Of a stretch of DNA of 64,000 bases, positions 34,984-47,441 are shown in pieces. The notes beneath the pieces were generated by a model. That model saw nothing but the letters and a program-made list of their open reading frames with translations, was not told the origin of the DNA and ran no database searches. The stretch is taken from NCBI RefSeq assembly GCF_002078875.1, contig NC_034409.1, forward strand, positions 104,755,485 through 104,819,484, read 5' to 3'. Source of the DNA: Numida meleagris. Taxonomy: Eukaryota > Chordata > Aves > Galliformes > Numididae. Both the position numbers and the translations under genes were made by a program. Within the stretch, counting starts at the first letter, position 1, and every line of letters starts with the position of its first letter.

Positions 34984-37202
34984 AGCTCTCTTCAGTAGGA
35001 GAAAAAAGTATTCCATACTTTAAATAAAAACGATTTTATTTTCTTTGAAGAAAAAGTTAAAGGATGTTGATGCTTATCATGTGGACAGTGTTTCAGGGAG
35101 GATCAGTTAAAAACGAGGTAATCAGTGTTTGTCACTGAGTGATATGAAGACTGCTGTCTGCTTTCTGCTCCAGGATTGGCACCAGCAGATGTCCTCCACC
35201 TTCTTGTACTTCACCTGGAGATGGAAGTTTAGTTCTGCAGGAGGCTCTGTAAGGATCCAAAAATAGGGCAAAGCTACCCAAGCATTTTGGGCACCCTATG
35301 GCTGCCAGTCTATTTTCCTCTATTCTTTTCTTCTTCATCTGTGAAGTGGAAAAAGTGGAAGAGCATGCATGGTTCTACAAGGTAACTGAAAATGAAATGC
35401 AAGCTTTGATATTAATGTGGACTAGAGACAATATTGGACTCTGTTTAGGATGAAGGGTAGCATGTCTTTGAAATGTGAAGTGGTCTTTCAGCTCAGCTTT
35501 CATGGAAGTGTGTGACAAAAGTTCGATGAGAGATAAGAAAATTTGAGTGCTTACTGGGAAAGGTTGAAGAACAGTTTTTCTTAGACAAGAGCCACATTGA
35601 CCAAGATAAGAGTGCAGAATAACTCCGTTTCTCTTTTGGCCTCTACCCGAGTCCTAATTGTTGAACTATTATTCATGCATAGACCTGTTAAGCCACTAAC
35701 TATGACTCAGCTCATACACAGAAGCTGAAAATAATATTTATTTACAGAAAATTCTCTAACAATGGTCCTGACTACTTCAGCAGGCAAGCCTGACTGATCA
35801 CTAATGCCAGGCTTCAGAAAGTAGTATTTTAAATGCAGGATTTCCCCTCTTGATGGTGTTTGAACAGATGGTTTTGTGGTAACATCTCTACATTTCTTTA
35901 TTTTTTTTTAACTCATTTTATTTTAATACTCAACTTATTTGGTCTCAAAGAGGCAAAGCAATTAAAAGCAACTGAGTACTAGGCTTGAAAGTAACATCTC
36001 AGCATTGCATGATCTAATAAATGGTGAGGGGGACAAACAATAGCAGTCCCAGTATTCTTTCTTCCACTACCCAGTCTTGGTAATGTCAGGAGCAGATGAA
36101 GATCTCTGGTATATTTAACCTGTGAAAAATTATACAATTGTGTACACAGGTGGAGCTGAACAACTTTGTTTTAAGGAGAGAAGGTGCAGAGGGAAGGAAA
36201 AGGAAGGTAGCAAGGAAGCCATTTGAGCCTGCCGGTGATGAGTGGGCTGTTTAATTATAGAGGAGCATAAAGGAAAGAGGGTTATTTTTCAACATAAAAT
36301 ACACATGTGATTGTCAGAGTCCTCAAAACACCGACCTGAAGAACTCCATAATCTTTACTATAGGGAGTTTATCAGCCAGTGTCCTCTTTCTAGTTCATTT
36401 TGCTGGATCCCTTTGTCCTCCCACAGTAAATGCTTCCAACAACACCAGTGTGACCTTGACAGGTTCGTGTTTGGAGTTCTCTGTGTTGAAACTAGCTGTA
36501 ATCCTCCTCCTTCCCACCCATGCTGGTCTTGTTCTTCAGCTCAGCTTCTTACAAAGGTTGCTCCAAGAGGGGCTCTTCAGCATACCCCCACCTCCGGGAT
36601 GCCCACACTTGGTCATTGCGCCTCCAAGTGGCTGTCATCTGGCTTGGGTCCAGGCATCAGCCCTGTGTTGTCTGGGGCATGTGTCCTCTGTGCAGCCACC
36701 AAAAAGAATTGGACAAGCAAGAAAGGAGTTTGGGCACTGGTATGTGTTTTGGAGGAACCTTCCTCCTCATTCAGTTGCCAGCTACTGCTTGTGTAAAGTC
36801 CTTTGGCCATTTGGAGCCCTACTGCTTCACATGAAGGTTGGTTGGAAGGGAGGTAGGAAAATAGATCTTGTCTCTGTGTTGTTTTTTTGTAGAAGTGAAA
36901 GTAATGCATGTGCAGTATAAGAGAGAAATAGATGGACCACTTGGCCCTGATTCAATATAGATATGGCTAAAATGAGTCTAAAAGTTTGGAAGGAAGATGT
37001 AGAAACAAGGGCAGGTACGGCACGGTAAAGTCCTGCTGTATGGGCAGTGAATGGTCAGCTTATCATTTTAGCAGTTCTGGGGTTTCATTCATGTTGGCAG
37101 CTGGTACTATCTGGATCTCAGTCACTGTGAATTTTGAGAATAATCCATACTTCTAACTTTTGTTTTACATCAAATTTAACTAATGTAGGGTTGATGTTGA
37201 TT
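34984..37202. other. Non-coding stretch, no gene seen
   Basis: From 36311 to 36920 there are overlapping open frames of 161, 156 and 104 codons in the plus strand and 98 codons in the minus strand. Openness in four frames at once reflects a local shortage of TAA/TAG/TGA in a GC-richer patch, not a gene. A weak MIR-like stretch near 35310-35360 was not accepted. Confidence 0.6.
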
Positions 37203-37268
37203 GCAAGGGAGTTGGACTATATGACATTTAAGGGTACCTTCCAACTCAAACAATTCTGTGATTCTATC
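37203..37268 (+). mobile_element. Very short CR1 3' end
   Basis: The last 66 bp of a CR1: GGGAGTTGGACTATATGACA, then AAGGGTACCTTCCAACTC and the octamer tail ATTCTGTGATTCTATC. No ORF2 codons remain. Confidence 0.85.
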
Positions 37269-39892
37269 ATTTTTCGTAATCTGTGTGGACCAACTAGAGC
37301 TCAACTAAATCTGAAAAGCAGCATTTTTACTTATGAAGATTAACAAAGAAGATAAATCCAATTTAACTTCAAGACTGTGTTTTCCGGGCTACCAATTGTG
37401 CAAATAGTGCTCGTTATTAACAGAGAAAACTGAAATGAATTCCCAATAGTACCTCCTTTTACATCATCGTTGTAGACTTTGTTGACTTTAAACTGGCTTT
37501 TTTTCTCTGGATGCTGTGGAATTTGAAATGACTTGAAACACTCAGATGAACACATTTCAATGTGTGTATTTATGGGTAATTCACACTTAAAGCCTAAGTG
37601 CTGGAATTATCTCCAGTGAAGACTGAGTGTGTTGACTTCCAAATGTATTTGGCTGATGGGGCAGAAAGTTGTTGGCTGGCTTCAGGAGTTATCTGTTTTT
37701 TTCTTTTGTTTATCTGTCTATCCATTTATTTGTTTATTTTCTGTAGAACATCTTTTCCAGTCAACTCAGAGTGACAGAGTAAGTACAATAGGTTTGAACA
37801 CAGTGTTTTGATCAAGGAACAGCAGGGGCAGTGGAATCCTTCCTCCAAGCTTCATCCATCTTCATCAAGCTTCTGCCATCGCGATTTGGCAACCTCCGGA
37901 CTGTTTGTGCTGCTCTTGCTTTGCAAACATAGAGCTCTCCATCTGCCCTCAGTCCTCTGCCCTGCACTCAAGGGACACTGACAGTAGGGCTGTGGCAAAT
38001 CCAGACAGAACAGCTGAAGGCATCAGCCAGGCCACTTGGATCTCAGTGCTGATGAGTCACAGGTGGGAGGCTTGTGCCTTCACAGAGGTGGCAGAAGAGA
38101 GCAGAGTTCTCAAGCAGCAGATCAGATCAGCATGCCAGCAGCATAAGCACAGTGAGAAGCCTGTTTTTTCCTCTGCTCATACAGATGGTGTTAACCTGGG
38201 ATGGAAGGTGGGCAATGGCAAGGAATGTCACCTACAGTTAAAATCTGATAGCTCATCTATATGGACCAAAAAGAAACTGAATGCTACAGGAGGATAGTCA
38301 TGGGTTGTTAGAAGTCCCTCTTGACTAGATCCATTATACTAATTGTAGAAACTGCAGCAGATTGAACATGAAAAAAAATTGGCAATTTGCTCCTTCCTTG
38401 TATGCTCTAGGGGGAATAAACATTTTAAAAACCCTGGCCAAACCTCTGCATCACCTGTTAAAATTAATTTTACTGATCGTATTGGCCCCTTGTCTCCTTT
38501 CCTATGAGCAGTGTAGACACAAGTATTGCAGCTGGATGTTGTTGTGGGGAAAAACTGTTACTGCGAGTAAGAGCTCACTTGGTGCCTGCAGGTCGGCAGA
38601 CAGGACAGCTGCCTAGAGGGGCTCAGAGCTGGCCTTTTGAGGAGCCACCTCTGTCATGCTGATATTTTTGTCTTCAGGGCAGGAGAGCATGACCGTTCTG
38701 CAGAGATCAACATACTTGGTGGATTTCCTGGACAGCCCCTGGGACTCACTGGGAAGAAAAATCTCAGCTGCACTTGCACTTTCCTTCACATGAATAAAAC
38801 CCACAGCCTATGTTGCAGATATCCATCTAAATGTGATGAAGATCATTGTATCTCATTTTACTCATTGTATATCTCACTGCAAAATCTTTACTGAAATACA
38901 ATGATTCACAGTCGTTTGATACGCAGTTAATGCAAATGACTTCTCTATGAGGAACAGAAAAGAGTGTAGGGGTTTGGTGCATAATTGCTTTTCTATAGCA
39001 GAAAAGGAACATATAATGCAAACATTGTGTGCCTGACATATTTTTATAACAGAGTACTAAGAAAATACTTGCTACCTGAAATATTTCTGTAAGTCACTGA
39101 AGCAAGCAGTCCAACATGTGGGTTACATTATATTCAGAGCTGATCTTAGTTTTGTAACACACACTAAACAGCAGTATGTAGGAGGCTCAGGTTTAATAAA
39201 ACTAAAACTTTCGGTGGTGCATATAGCCAATAAAGATTTAAGCATGCTGGGCATGATCAGCATACTAATTGCTGCATTAATAAATCCTGAAGACTGGGTT
39301 GTTTTGAAAAGCAAATAAAATTATTGTAGAAACCTTGAAGATCATTTACATTGAAAAGTTAGCATATATCTCCACTGAGATGTGTGCAAATGTAAAACAT
39401 CAGTGATAACACTGACCAGATTTTTTTCTATGTTTTTTCTACCCCTCCTCTCTGTGTAGTCAGAACTTAGCAATACCTGATTCTAAGGGGTTCAGCTGTT
39501 GCATTTATCAAAAAAACATCATTGAAAACAATTGTGTTTCCTTATCAGCTAGTGATCATGCAGTTTATCTTTCATTTTCACTGCTGAATCGAATAAGTCA
39601 TGCTGTGCAGGGTCCCAAACAGTAAACCTGCACAGAGCTATCTACTCAACCGCAGCACTTCAGACCACAACCCCATGCAAAAGGAAACACAAAGAGTACA
39701 CACAGTTGCCCCAGATATCCATGCCAGGGTGTCTGAGTGCAACATTTCACAGAAAATAGGGGGAAAAGGAGACCTACGGGTCTCTTCTCATGTGGAGATA
39801 GGGCCACAGCTGGGTCAGAATTGATGCAAAGTGGTGTGTTGAGCACTGCAGGTCTCCACAAAGCATATCTGTGTTCTCCTCTCCTTTCTGGT
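37269..39892. other. Non-coding stretch, no gene seen
   Basis: The longest open frame is 130 codons (37905-38297, plus), with no recognisable domain. The patch 37890-38200 is GC-richer. An AATAAAA lies near 38793, but I could not connect it to an upstream exon. Confidence 0.6.
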
Positions 39893-40068
39893 CACAGAAT
39901 CATTGAATTGTACAATCATAGAATCATAGTATCATAGACTGGCTTGGGTTAGAAAGGAATTCAAAGCCCACCCAGCCTCAACCGCCTGCTTTGGAGAGGG
40001 CTGCCACCCCACCAGCTCAGGCTGCCCAGGGCCCCATCCAGCCCTGCCTTGAGCACTTCCAGGGATGA
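39893..40068 (-). mobile_element. CR1 LINE 3' end fragment with expanded tail
   Basis: The plus strand opens with several degenerate reversed octamers (CACAGAATCATTGAATTG, then AATCATAGAATCATAGTATC). It continues ACTGGCTTGGGTTAGAAAGG, CACCAGCTCAGGCTGCCCAG and CTTGAGCACTTCCAGGGATG. It is the same subfamily as 2.4 kb (minus) and 47.4 kb (plus). The 5' truncation lies near 40068. Confidence 0.92.
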
Positions 40069-40774
40069 TCCCCAGCAGCCCTCAGCTCTTCTGCCTCCAT
40101 CATACAGAAGCAGGCTGTGTACTGGCAGCAAGGATTTTTCAGCTTGGGAAGGACAAACTTTCAAAGGTGAAAAGGCAGATTAAAAAATTAGCCCTGAGAG
40201 TTTAGAGGTGGAAAGTACTCTGTGTGTTTCCAAACATAGTGACAGAAGAAAGATGACTTTACTTGCAAAAAAAAATGTAAATAAATGCTTTGTTTTCAGA
40301 GGGAGTTCACTTTCCTAGCAAAAAAGTGCACTCTACTTCCTAAATAAAAAAATGTTTATTAAAAAGTTTGGAATTTTTTTAATGAAAAGTAAGATTAATG
40401 AGCCGTTCCCAAACAGCAATGATTCCTGCCAGCTTGTGCATTTGTCAGCTATTAACATACTTCTTGGGTAATTTGAAGGCATTTTTTCATAGTGCATTGG
40501 AAATCACAAAAGACTCGTTGAACTCAGTGGGATCCTTACTCCCAGTTAACTTGCCTTACAATCTGATGGCTGCGGCTGTTCTAGTTTACTTTGACATTTT
40601 ATTCAATGCCATCAGTACATATACTGGAGAAACTCAGCAAATACTGTAAGGTGAAAAGGGCTTCTTTTAGAAACACCTAATTTTGAGCACAACAGCCACC
40701 CTTAGTCCCTCTCTCACTCATTTCTAATGCTACTATTCTGCTTGGTTTGTAACAACAGGGATTTGCAATCTAGA
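40069..40774. other. AT-rich non-coding stretch, no gene seen
   Basis: No repeat or gene is recognised. The text at 40509-40551 (TTGAACTCAGTGGGATCCTT...) faintly resembles the centre of the palindromic elements elsewhere in the window but is too short to call. Confidence 0.6.
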
Positions 40775-40810
40775 GGCAGAGAAGGGAGAGGGAAGGGAGA
40801 GGGAAGGGAG
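40775..40810. repeat. (GGGAAGGGAGA)n purine microsatellite at gap edge
   Basis: About three units of an 11-base GGGAAGGGAGA-type repeat run straight into the N block. All bases are purines on this strand. Confidence 0.92.
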
Positions 40811-41313
40811 NNNNNNNNNNNNNNNNNNNNNNNNNNNNNNNNNNNNNNNNNNNNNNNNNNNNNNNNNNNNNNNNNNNNNNNNNNNNNNNNNNNNNNNNNN
40901 NNNNNNNNNNNNNNNNNNNNNNNNNNNNNNNNNNNNNNNNNNNNNNNNNNNNNNNNNNNNNNNNNNNNNNNNNNNNNNNNNNNNNNNNNNNNNNNNNNNN
41001 NNNNNNNNNNNNNNNNNNNNNNNNNNNNNNNNNNNNNNNNNNNNNNNNNNNNNNNNNNNNNNNNNNNNNNNNNNNNNNNNNNNNNNNNNNNNNNNNNNNN
41101 NNNNNNNNNNNNNNNNNNNNNNNNNNNNNNNNNNNNNNNNNNNNNNNNNNNNNNNNNNNNNNNNNNNNNNNNNNNNNNNNNNNNNNNNNNNNNNNNNNNN
41201 NNNNNNNNNNNNNNNNNNNNNNNNNNNNNNNNNNNNNNNNNNNNNNNNNNNNNNNNNNNNNNNNNNNNNNNNNNNNNNNNNNNNNNNNNNNNNNNNNNNN
41301 NNNNNNNNNNNNN
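40811..41313. other. Assembly gap (503 N)
   Basis: Unresolved bases. Different purine repeats sit on the two sides, so the missing sequence is probably a long purine-rich simple repeat. The true length need not be 503. Translations drawn across it have no meaning. Confidence 0.99.
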
Positions 41314-41358
41314 GAGAGGAGAGGAGAGGAGAGGAGAGGAGAGGAGAGGAGAGGGAGA
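41314..41358. repeat. (GAGAG)n purine microsatellite at gap edge
   Basis: About eight units of the pentamer GAGAG (GAGGA phase) leave the gap and end in GGGAGA before TTTCAC. Confidence 0.95.
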
Positions 41359-42310
41359 TTTCACTTTTCCTTGTAAGCCATTGTCCATCCATACAAGTAA
41401 GAAATGTGCTTTGAAAATGTGAGTCCTGAATCATGAGCAGAGTGTTTCTAGCATGCAGAAGATGTAAGCAAGGCACAAAATATTCCAATCACACACAGGG
41501 AGTGTGTGATGAGCAAAATGTGTTCTCTTGTTGCAGTATTAAAAGGAATCCCCAGGCTGGAGAAGCTGCAGTTTCTAGAGAAATCAAGGGTGAACAATAA
41601 ATGACTAGAAAATATACAGTGAGGCAGCTGTTTTGGCAGCAGTACTTCAGACTTCCTCCAGGCAGCCTTAACACAAGAGGCAGGGACGTGGGGTTTTATT
41701 AAAGGACCTGGGCCCAGACTTTGTGTACCAGACTTTGTTCTCAGGTCTGCAGCAAATTCTGCAGGTGACATGGGTAAAAGCATTTTTTCTCTGCCTCAGT
41801 CATAAAATGTGGGAAGCAATAACCCTAGCATTTTCTTCTTCCTTCTTTGCTCACTCCTCTTAAGAGAGTAACCATTTTCTACCAACCATCTCTACTGTGT
41901 CCAACAGCATTGCAGCCAGCTGTGCCGTGCCCTCAGCTGTTGTTAATCCCACAGACTTTGTTTTCAGACTGCACACCTATCAAGCTGTACTCTCAAAGCG
42001 TCCTGTCCTGGGTCCTAAGATGATGTCAGCAGTGCTTAGGACCATCTTTCTGTCAGTTTACACAACAAAATCTCTTTTTTTCCTGTTGATTATCACATGC
42101 TCTTTTTTCCTTTTGAAGCAGCTGCTGTAATAGGCTGAGATTTATTGTCCTCCAACTCAGACATCAGACAACACTTTCAGGCTCCCAAAAATACACCCCA
42201 GGGGAAACTTGCAGCTGCTCGGAGTACTGTTCCCTCCTTTCTTCCGCCTCCAAGTCCCACAAACAGATCCTCAAGCCACCATGGAAAGGTTAAATGGGAT
42301 TCACCCAATA
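41359..42310. other. Non-coding stretch, no gene seen
   Basis: The longest open frame is 111 codons (41448-41783, minus), with no recognisable domain. No repeat family is seen before the CR1 at 42311. Confidence 0.6.
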
Positions 42311-42578
42311 AAACAAGGAGCAGTGGCCTTAAGTTGTGCCAGGGGAGGGTCAGGTTGGATTTTAGCAAAAATTTTATCTCAGAACAGTGGTGAGGCTCTA
42401 GCACAGGCTGCCCAAAGAAGTAGTGGAGTCACCATCCCTGGAGGTGTTCAAGAGCCGTGTGAATGTGGTACAGAGGGAAGTGGTCAGTGGGAATGGTGGG
42501 GGTGAGTTAACGGTTGGACTGGGTGATCTTAGTGGTCTTTTCCAGCTGTAATGATTCTATAATTCTGTTATTCTATGG
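42311..42578 (+). mobile_element. CR1 LINE 3' end fragment
   Basis: Starts in the 'KLCQGRVRLDF' codons of ORF2 (GGCCTTAAGTTGTGCCAGGG). It continues through AGGCTGCCCAAAGAAGTAGT and ATCCCTGGAGGTGTTCAAGA, and ends GGTTGGACTGGGTGATCTTA followed by TTTTCCAGC and diverged octamers up to 42578. A frameshift near the 'SEQW' region and several substitutions mark it as moderately old. The 3' end is of the ATTCTATG type, as at 23 kb. Confidence 0.93.
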
Positions 42579-44857
42579 CAGGAGAAATAGCAGACCTGTT
42601 TCCCATGGTAGAAAACAACACAGCCCGCTAAGGATGCCTGTCTCTCCTCAAACCCTTCCTGGGGGCATTTCCCATGGTGGCTAACCAGGCTTCACTGCTC
42701 TGTGGAGAAACACTGCTCTCTCTGCCGAGATCTGCAGAGACCCAGTGCAAGAAGCACTGTTCTCATAAGGATAGGAGTGCGTGGTGTGCTGCTGTATGCC
42801 TGCACAACAGCTGCTGTGGATCCTTTAATGCACCAAATCCACAGAAGTTTTCAGTGCAGACATCCTTTATTGCTACAGTTCATTCTCTCCTTTTGATACA
42901 TTCAGAGGGTATATTAACTGAATCCCTCTCCATTTAAAGCTTGGCTACCAGAGCCAGAGGAAAGTGCTCCACATCAGCAGTGCTGTTTTCCCCAAACATG
43001 CTCTCACTCTCTTAGAAAATATTTCAGATCTCCTGCACTTCCTGAGCAGAACTCAGTCCACCTTCTCATGTTGATCTTTGCACCATTTGCAGTAAGAGAC
43101 TTAGTAGCACTTTTACAATTCTTTGAATAGGGATTATTTAGTGTACTGTGTTTTATGCCATGACACTGCACCCTGACTCTGGTTGCCACCACAATGCTGC
43201 TGCTGAACCCCAAATTTGAGCTAGCTTTGGCAAGTTTTTGGTAAACATAGGCTCATGAGGTAAATCTTTACCAGAGGTGGAAATTGGAACAAAACAAGGT
43301 AATAGATGAGTCTCTGGATTTCAGCTTTTAGTTTCATTTGAACCACAGACTCAAAACTGAAGACTGAGAGATCATTGACAAGCCATGCCTGCATCAGTTA
43401 CTCAAGCACTAGGTCACACACAGCCCAAGCGATGAGTGAATCCTAATGAATTATTTCTGCTTATTCAGACCTCTAGACATTAGAGGTATGCTGGAAATCT
43501 ATTCGGCTGGTGAGATTTACTGTCTGGCCTTTCTGGAAATGCCATGAGAACAGTCTCTAGTATTGTATCTGTTTTATCACTCCTGATCTTACTCAAACCT
43601 GGAAATCCAAAACTGCTGGGCTGGAATGGCAGATAACATTTTTAAAGCCTGCTAATCTCAGGTTTTTATTGTTTGCCATAAGCGTCTCGGTTCAATCTTT
43701 TTTTATATGAGCTGGTTTTAAAAAGGAGAGTGGAATGGAAATTGCTCGTGAGCATACCTATGTGTTCCACAGACCAAAAGTCCCACCATGGCTTGCATGG
43801 CTCGGGGTAAGGTTCCACAACATAAACACATCTGCTCGTACAGTGACTCTGACAGAAACTGAAAGATGCTGACCAGGGGGTTTTAGTGCCTGCTGACTTC
43901 GTTAAGTGTTGTACTATGACTGTAAGCAGAAAAAAATAATAATAACTGCTGATCAGCTAAAAAATTGATTTAAAATAAAAAGCTGTCTAGTCTACACAAT
44001 CTGTACTCTACATGAGAAGCATATTGCCAGTGTCTTAAATAAATTCTGTTAAAGTATTAATAGTAAAACAATATACACAGTATAATACAGAATAGAAACA
44101 TTCTAGCTTTCAGATTTTCACTATTCAAGATGATATATCTACAAATAACCAGTCATCAAAACCTGTGCTTATAGACCACTGATAATGAACTTCTATTGGA
44201 ACATATGATGCTTGAGTCCCCCCCATACTGTCTGAGTGTCTTGTGGCCCACAATAAGATGTTCTCAAAGAAGGAAAAATAGAAATAAAAACAAACAGCAT
44301 TTTAGAGCGATTGTGGGAAAATTCAGGAAATGTGCTCCATGTATGCCATAATCACAAAATAAAAAGTGATGTTGATTCTGGAAACAAAGCGTGCATTTAC
44401 AATATCTCAGATCAGTACATTTCTAAATCCGCAGAGGTGGCTTTCTGCTATTTGCACTTTGTGAGAAGCCCTCACAGTTGTTCCATAGTGATACCAATCC
44501 CAGCTGCAAAAGGTGAGGAATTCTAAATAATAAACAGGGAGCAAAGCAGCCTGAGTAATCTGTCGTGCTGGTTTCGACATGTAGCCCAGCTCCAGTTGTG
44601 CACCACGCAGTTCTCCCTGTACAAATCTGGAGTGTCTGTCGTTGATGTGCTCTTTTCTAGTGAGAAAGATGAATTACGTGGCTCAGCCCCACTGGCAAGA
44701 AGAAATACAGCCCCCACATGTCAGTAGAAGTATCCTCATCACCACTCATGTATAATCTAATCCCTGCCTGTCATGACAGCCTCCAAAACATGGAGTATTC
44801 TCTGAATCACAGCCAATTTTTTTATCACTTGCTGCACCAGGATCAGCAGTTGCTGTT
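42579..44857. other. Non-coding stretch, no gene seen
   Basis: Open frames remain under 90 codons. No repeat family is recognised. 43900-44160 is strongly AT-rich. Confidence 0.65.
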
Positions 44858-44874
44858 CTGTGTGTGTGTGTGTG
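44858..44874. repeat. (TG)n microsatellite
   Basis: About eight uninterrupted TG units following GTTC and preceding CATTATG. Confidence 0.9.
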
Positions 44875-45684
44875 CATTATGCCTCACTATATAAAAACGC
44901 ATACTTCTAATGCAGTTACTTTAAAATTGACCGGGGGTGGAAATCAGTGGAAATCCCTGGTGATTTCTGTCAAGGGTTGATACTTGAAACGTTGAGTTTC
45001 ATTCATAACAATATGGAAAGACTAGCGGTCTTGACATGCTTCTCTTTGGGGAATTTTTCACAGATGAACATTTTCCCTGGTCTTATTTCATAATGTGTGA
45101 GTGAAATACAGTACACAATAGATTGATAGGGCTGTTTTAAAGAAGTCTTTGTCAAAAATTCCTGCGTGCTTGACCCGATTCTTCAGTAGTAAGTCCTACC
45201 AGAAATGCAATCTGAATGTGCAGTGAGTAGGACAAATGTGGCTTGGCATAAGCAGCAGCAGGTCTGTAGACGTGTGCCATGATGGGAGGTGAGTGCTAGC
45301 TGAATTGCTGCTCCACTGAAAAGGCACCTGTTGAAATAAAATACAGTTAAAGAGCAAAAGAGTCTCTGCTGCAGTGGTGAGCCTGAGCAGTGCTATGGAG
45401 GTAAGACCACATGCATGCCAGAGACAGCACATGTGCTTCTCATGTGAAGTCAGGAATTATTTTCTTTCCATGGAAGTGGAGGGGGCAGCTGGGGCACCAC
45501 TGAGAGCCCAGGGCTGAAGGGGACGGCATCCCATGCAATATGAAAGTTTTACAGAGTTTGAATAAATGGCAAACATATACCAAAAACAGTATTTTGATGC
45601 ACAGATCTGGTTTCATATTATTCAAACAGGCATGCAAGCTTTTGCATGAGGTATTCACTACCTCATGTGAACCTCAACATGGTC
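44875..45684. other. Non-coding stretch, no gene seen
   Basis: Nothing recognised; open frames under 80 codons. Confidence 0.65.
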
Positions 45685-46138
45685 ATCCCAAAGAAGGGCA
45701 CCAAATCTATGAAAGGTCTGGAGCACAATTCTGATGGGGAGCGGCTAAGGGAGCTGGGGTTGTTGAGTCTGGAGAAGAGGAGGCTCAGGGGAGACCTCAT
45801 CACTTTCTACAACCACGTGAATGAAAGGAGGTTGTGGCGAGCTGGGGATCAGCCTCTTCTCCCAGTTCACAATGATAGGACGAGAAGGAATGGCCCCAAG
45901 TTGTGCCAAGTTCAGGTTGGATGTTACTAAGAGTATGTTCTCAGAAAGAGCAGTGAGACAGTGGCACAGGCTGCCCAGGGAGGTGGTGGAGTCACCATCC
46001 CTGGAGATTTTCAAGAGCCGTGTGGATGTGGCACTGAGGGACATGGGCAGTGGGCATGGTGGGGATGGGCTGACAGCTGGACTAGGTGATCTTAGAGGTA
46101 TTTTCCAACCTTAATGATATTATGATTCTATGATTTTG
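45685..46138 (+). mobile_element. CR1 LINE fragment (3' part, about 450 bp)
   Basis: Begins in the '[12 protein letters not shown]' region (AAGAAGGGCACCAAATCTAT, diverged) and proceeds through GGAGCGGCTAAGGGAGCTGG, GGAGAAGAGGAGGCTCAGGG, CACAGGCTGCCCAGGGAGGT and GGACTAGGTGATCTTAGAGG. It ends in worn octamers near 46138. Two neighbouring plus frames each cover part of the codons, so at least one frameshift lies near 45830-45900. It belongs to the same 3' end type as the 23-kb and 42-kb copies. Confidence 0.94.
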
Positions 46139-47441
46139 GCATCTACTGGTCTGGTCACAGCCATAAAATTGGCAGAGTCGGTGAAAGACCTGTACACTTG
46201 TGACACAGTTACACAGTAGAGGGGCATATAATCTTATTCGTATTTGCTTAATAAGTAGAGTGTACACTTTGAGGTTAATTCATCATTGCTTAAAAGTAAG
46301 AGCTTCCTATCAGTCACTTGAACTAAATGAGAGTTTCACTGCCCTGTAACTGTTGCAGGTTTTGGGTTAGCACCAAAAGCATCTTTTCTTCCTCTCCCAC
46401 GAGCTGTATGTTAGTGCTGAGTACTTCAAACTCAACAAAAGATTCAGGAAAAAGGATTATCTGGTACAATTTAGTGACAGAGTGAAGCAGAAAACAAAAG
46501 AAGTGAGAGCTACAGTGTGAATGCAAGTTTTTTAACTTCTTAGCATTAATCATGCCTCTGATGAAAGACTGAAGCCAAAAAGCAATGTGCAACCCATGGA
46601 TCTTGCATGTTGGTGCAGGCAGTAAAGCTGTCACACATCCTCTGGACACTACAGTGGCATTTAGGGGAAGTATTCTTTTGTGTGGTACATCAGAACTCAA
46701 GGTTACCATGCCATTTGATTTCTCTTTAATAGTCTTAATGGCTAAAACCAGAGAACCTATAATACAGAAAAGATAATCTTGCCAGTAGTTTCCTGTCCCT
46801 GGTATTTTACTATTTCTTTTTGAAGAAAGTTTCTTAGAATTAATTCTCAAGGCCAACACATAACTCAAAACAACTTATTGTTTAAGCAATATAGTTAGAT
46901 CCATATTTAAACTACAAAAACTAAATATATTTAGAGTACCACATTAGCTTGGACAAATAAAACATTGTTGAAGTCACAGTGGTATTACAGATATCTTAAA
47001 TGTTTGCTGATGTCAAAATATGGTGTATCAAAAACTCTTCCTTGCCCAGTCTTAAACCAGTTCCAAGCCAACAAGTTAATACATCACAAGGCTTTAATGC
47101 CCTGTTGACCAGTTAACAAAAATTAATAAAGAAAAATATAAAGCCTTCTTCTGCAGGATAGCTCATTTGTAATCCATTTTCTGTCGTGCACGTTAACAGC
47201 ATCCCCATCAGGATGATCTGAGGCTCACATCCTTCTTACTTGCATCAATACAACTACCAGCAACCTGCACGAGTAGTAGAGTAGAGAAGTAAGTTTGAGA
47301 GAGGGAAAATGGGAAGAACAGTATATAAAACAATGCATGTGATTTCTCTTCCCTCTTTCATGCAGCATATTATTTGTCAATGGCTATAAAAGCTAACGAG
47401 ATAGCATTTTTGAAACGCTGGGCAAAAGTGCAGATAAAAGC
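46139..47441. other. Non-coding stretch; contains the longest open frame outside CR1 and the gap
   Basis: A minus-strand frame of 181 codons spans 46323-46868. I recognise no domain. The translation is mixed, with no signal peptide, repeat or obvious fold pattern, and it lacks an evident splice or promoter context. The rest is AT-rich. Confidence 0.55.

Noticed and set aside
35310..35400. MIR-like text (TTCTTCATCTGTGAAGTGGAA)
   Set aside because: Only one short block matches; the neighbouring MIR blocks are missing.
36940..36965. GGCCCTGATTCAATATAG, possible fragment of the palindromic element
   Set aside because: Only a dozen or so bases match and there is no second arm.
40714..41488. Three long frames of 224-251 codons across the gap
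   Set aside because: They are open only because N codons are not read as stops; the flanking codons are purine microsatellite.
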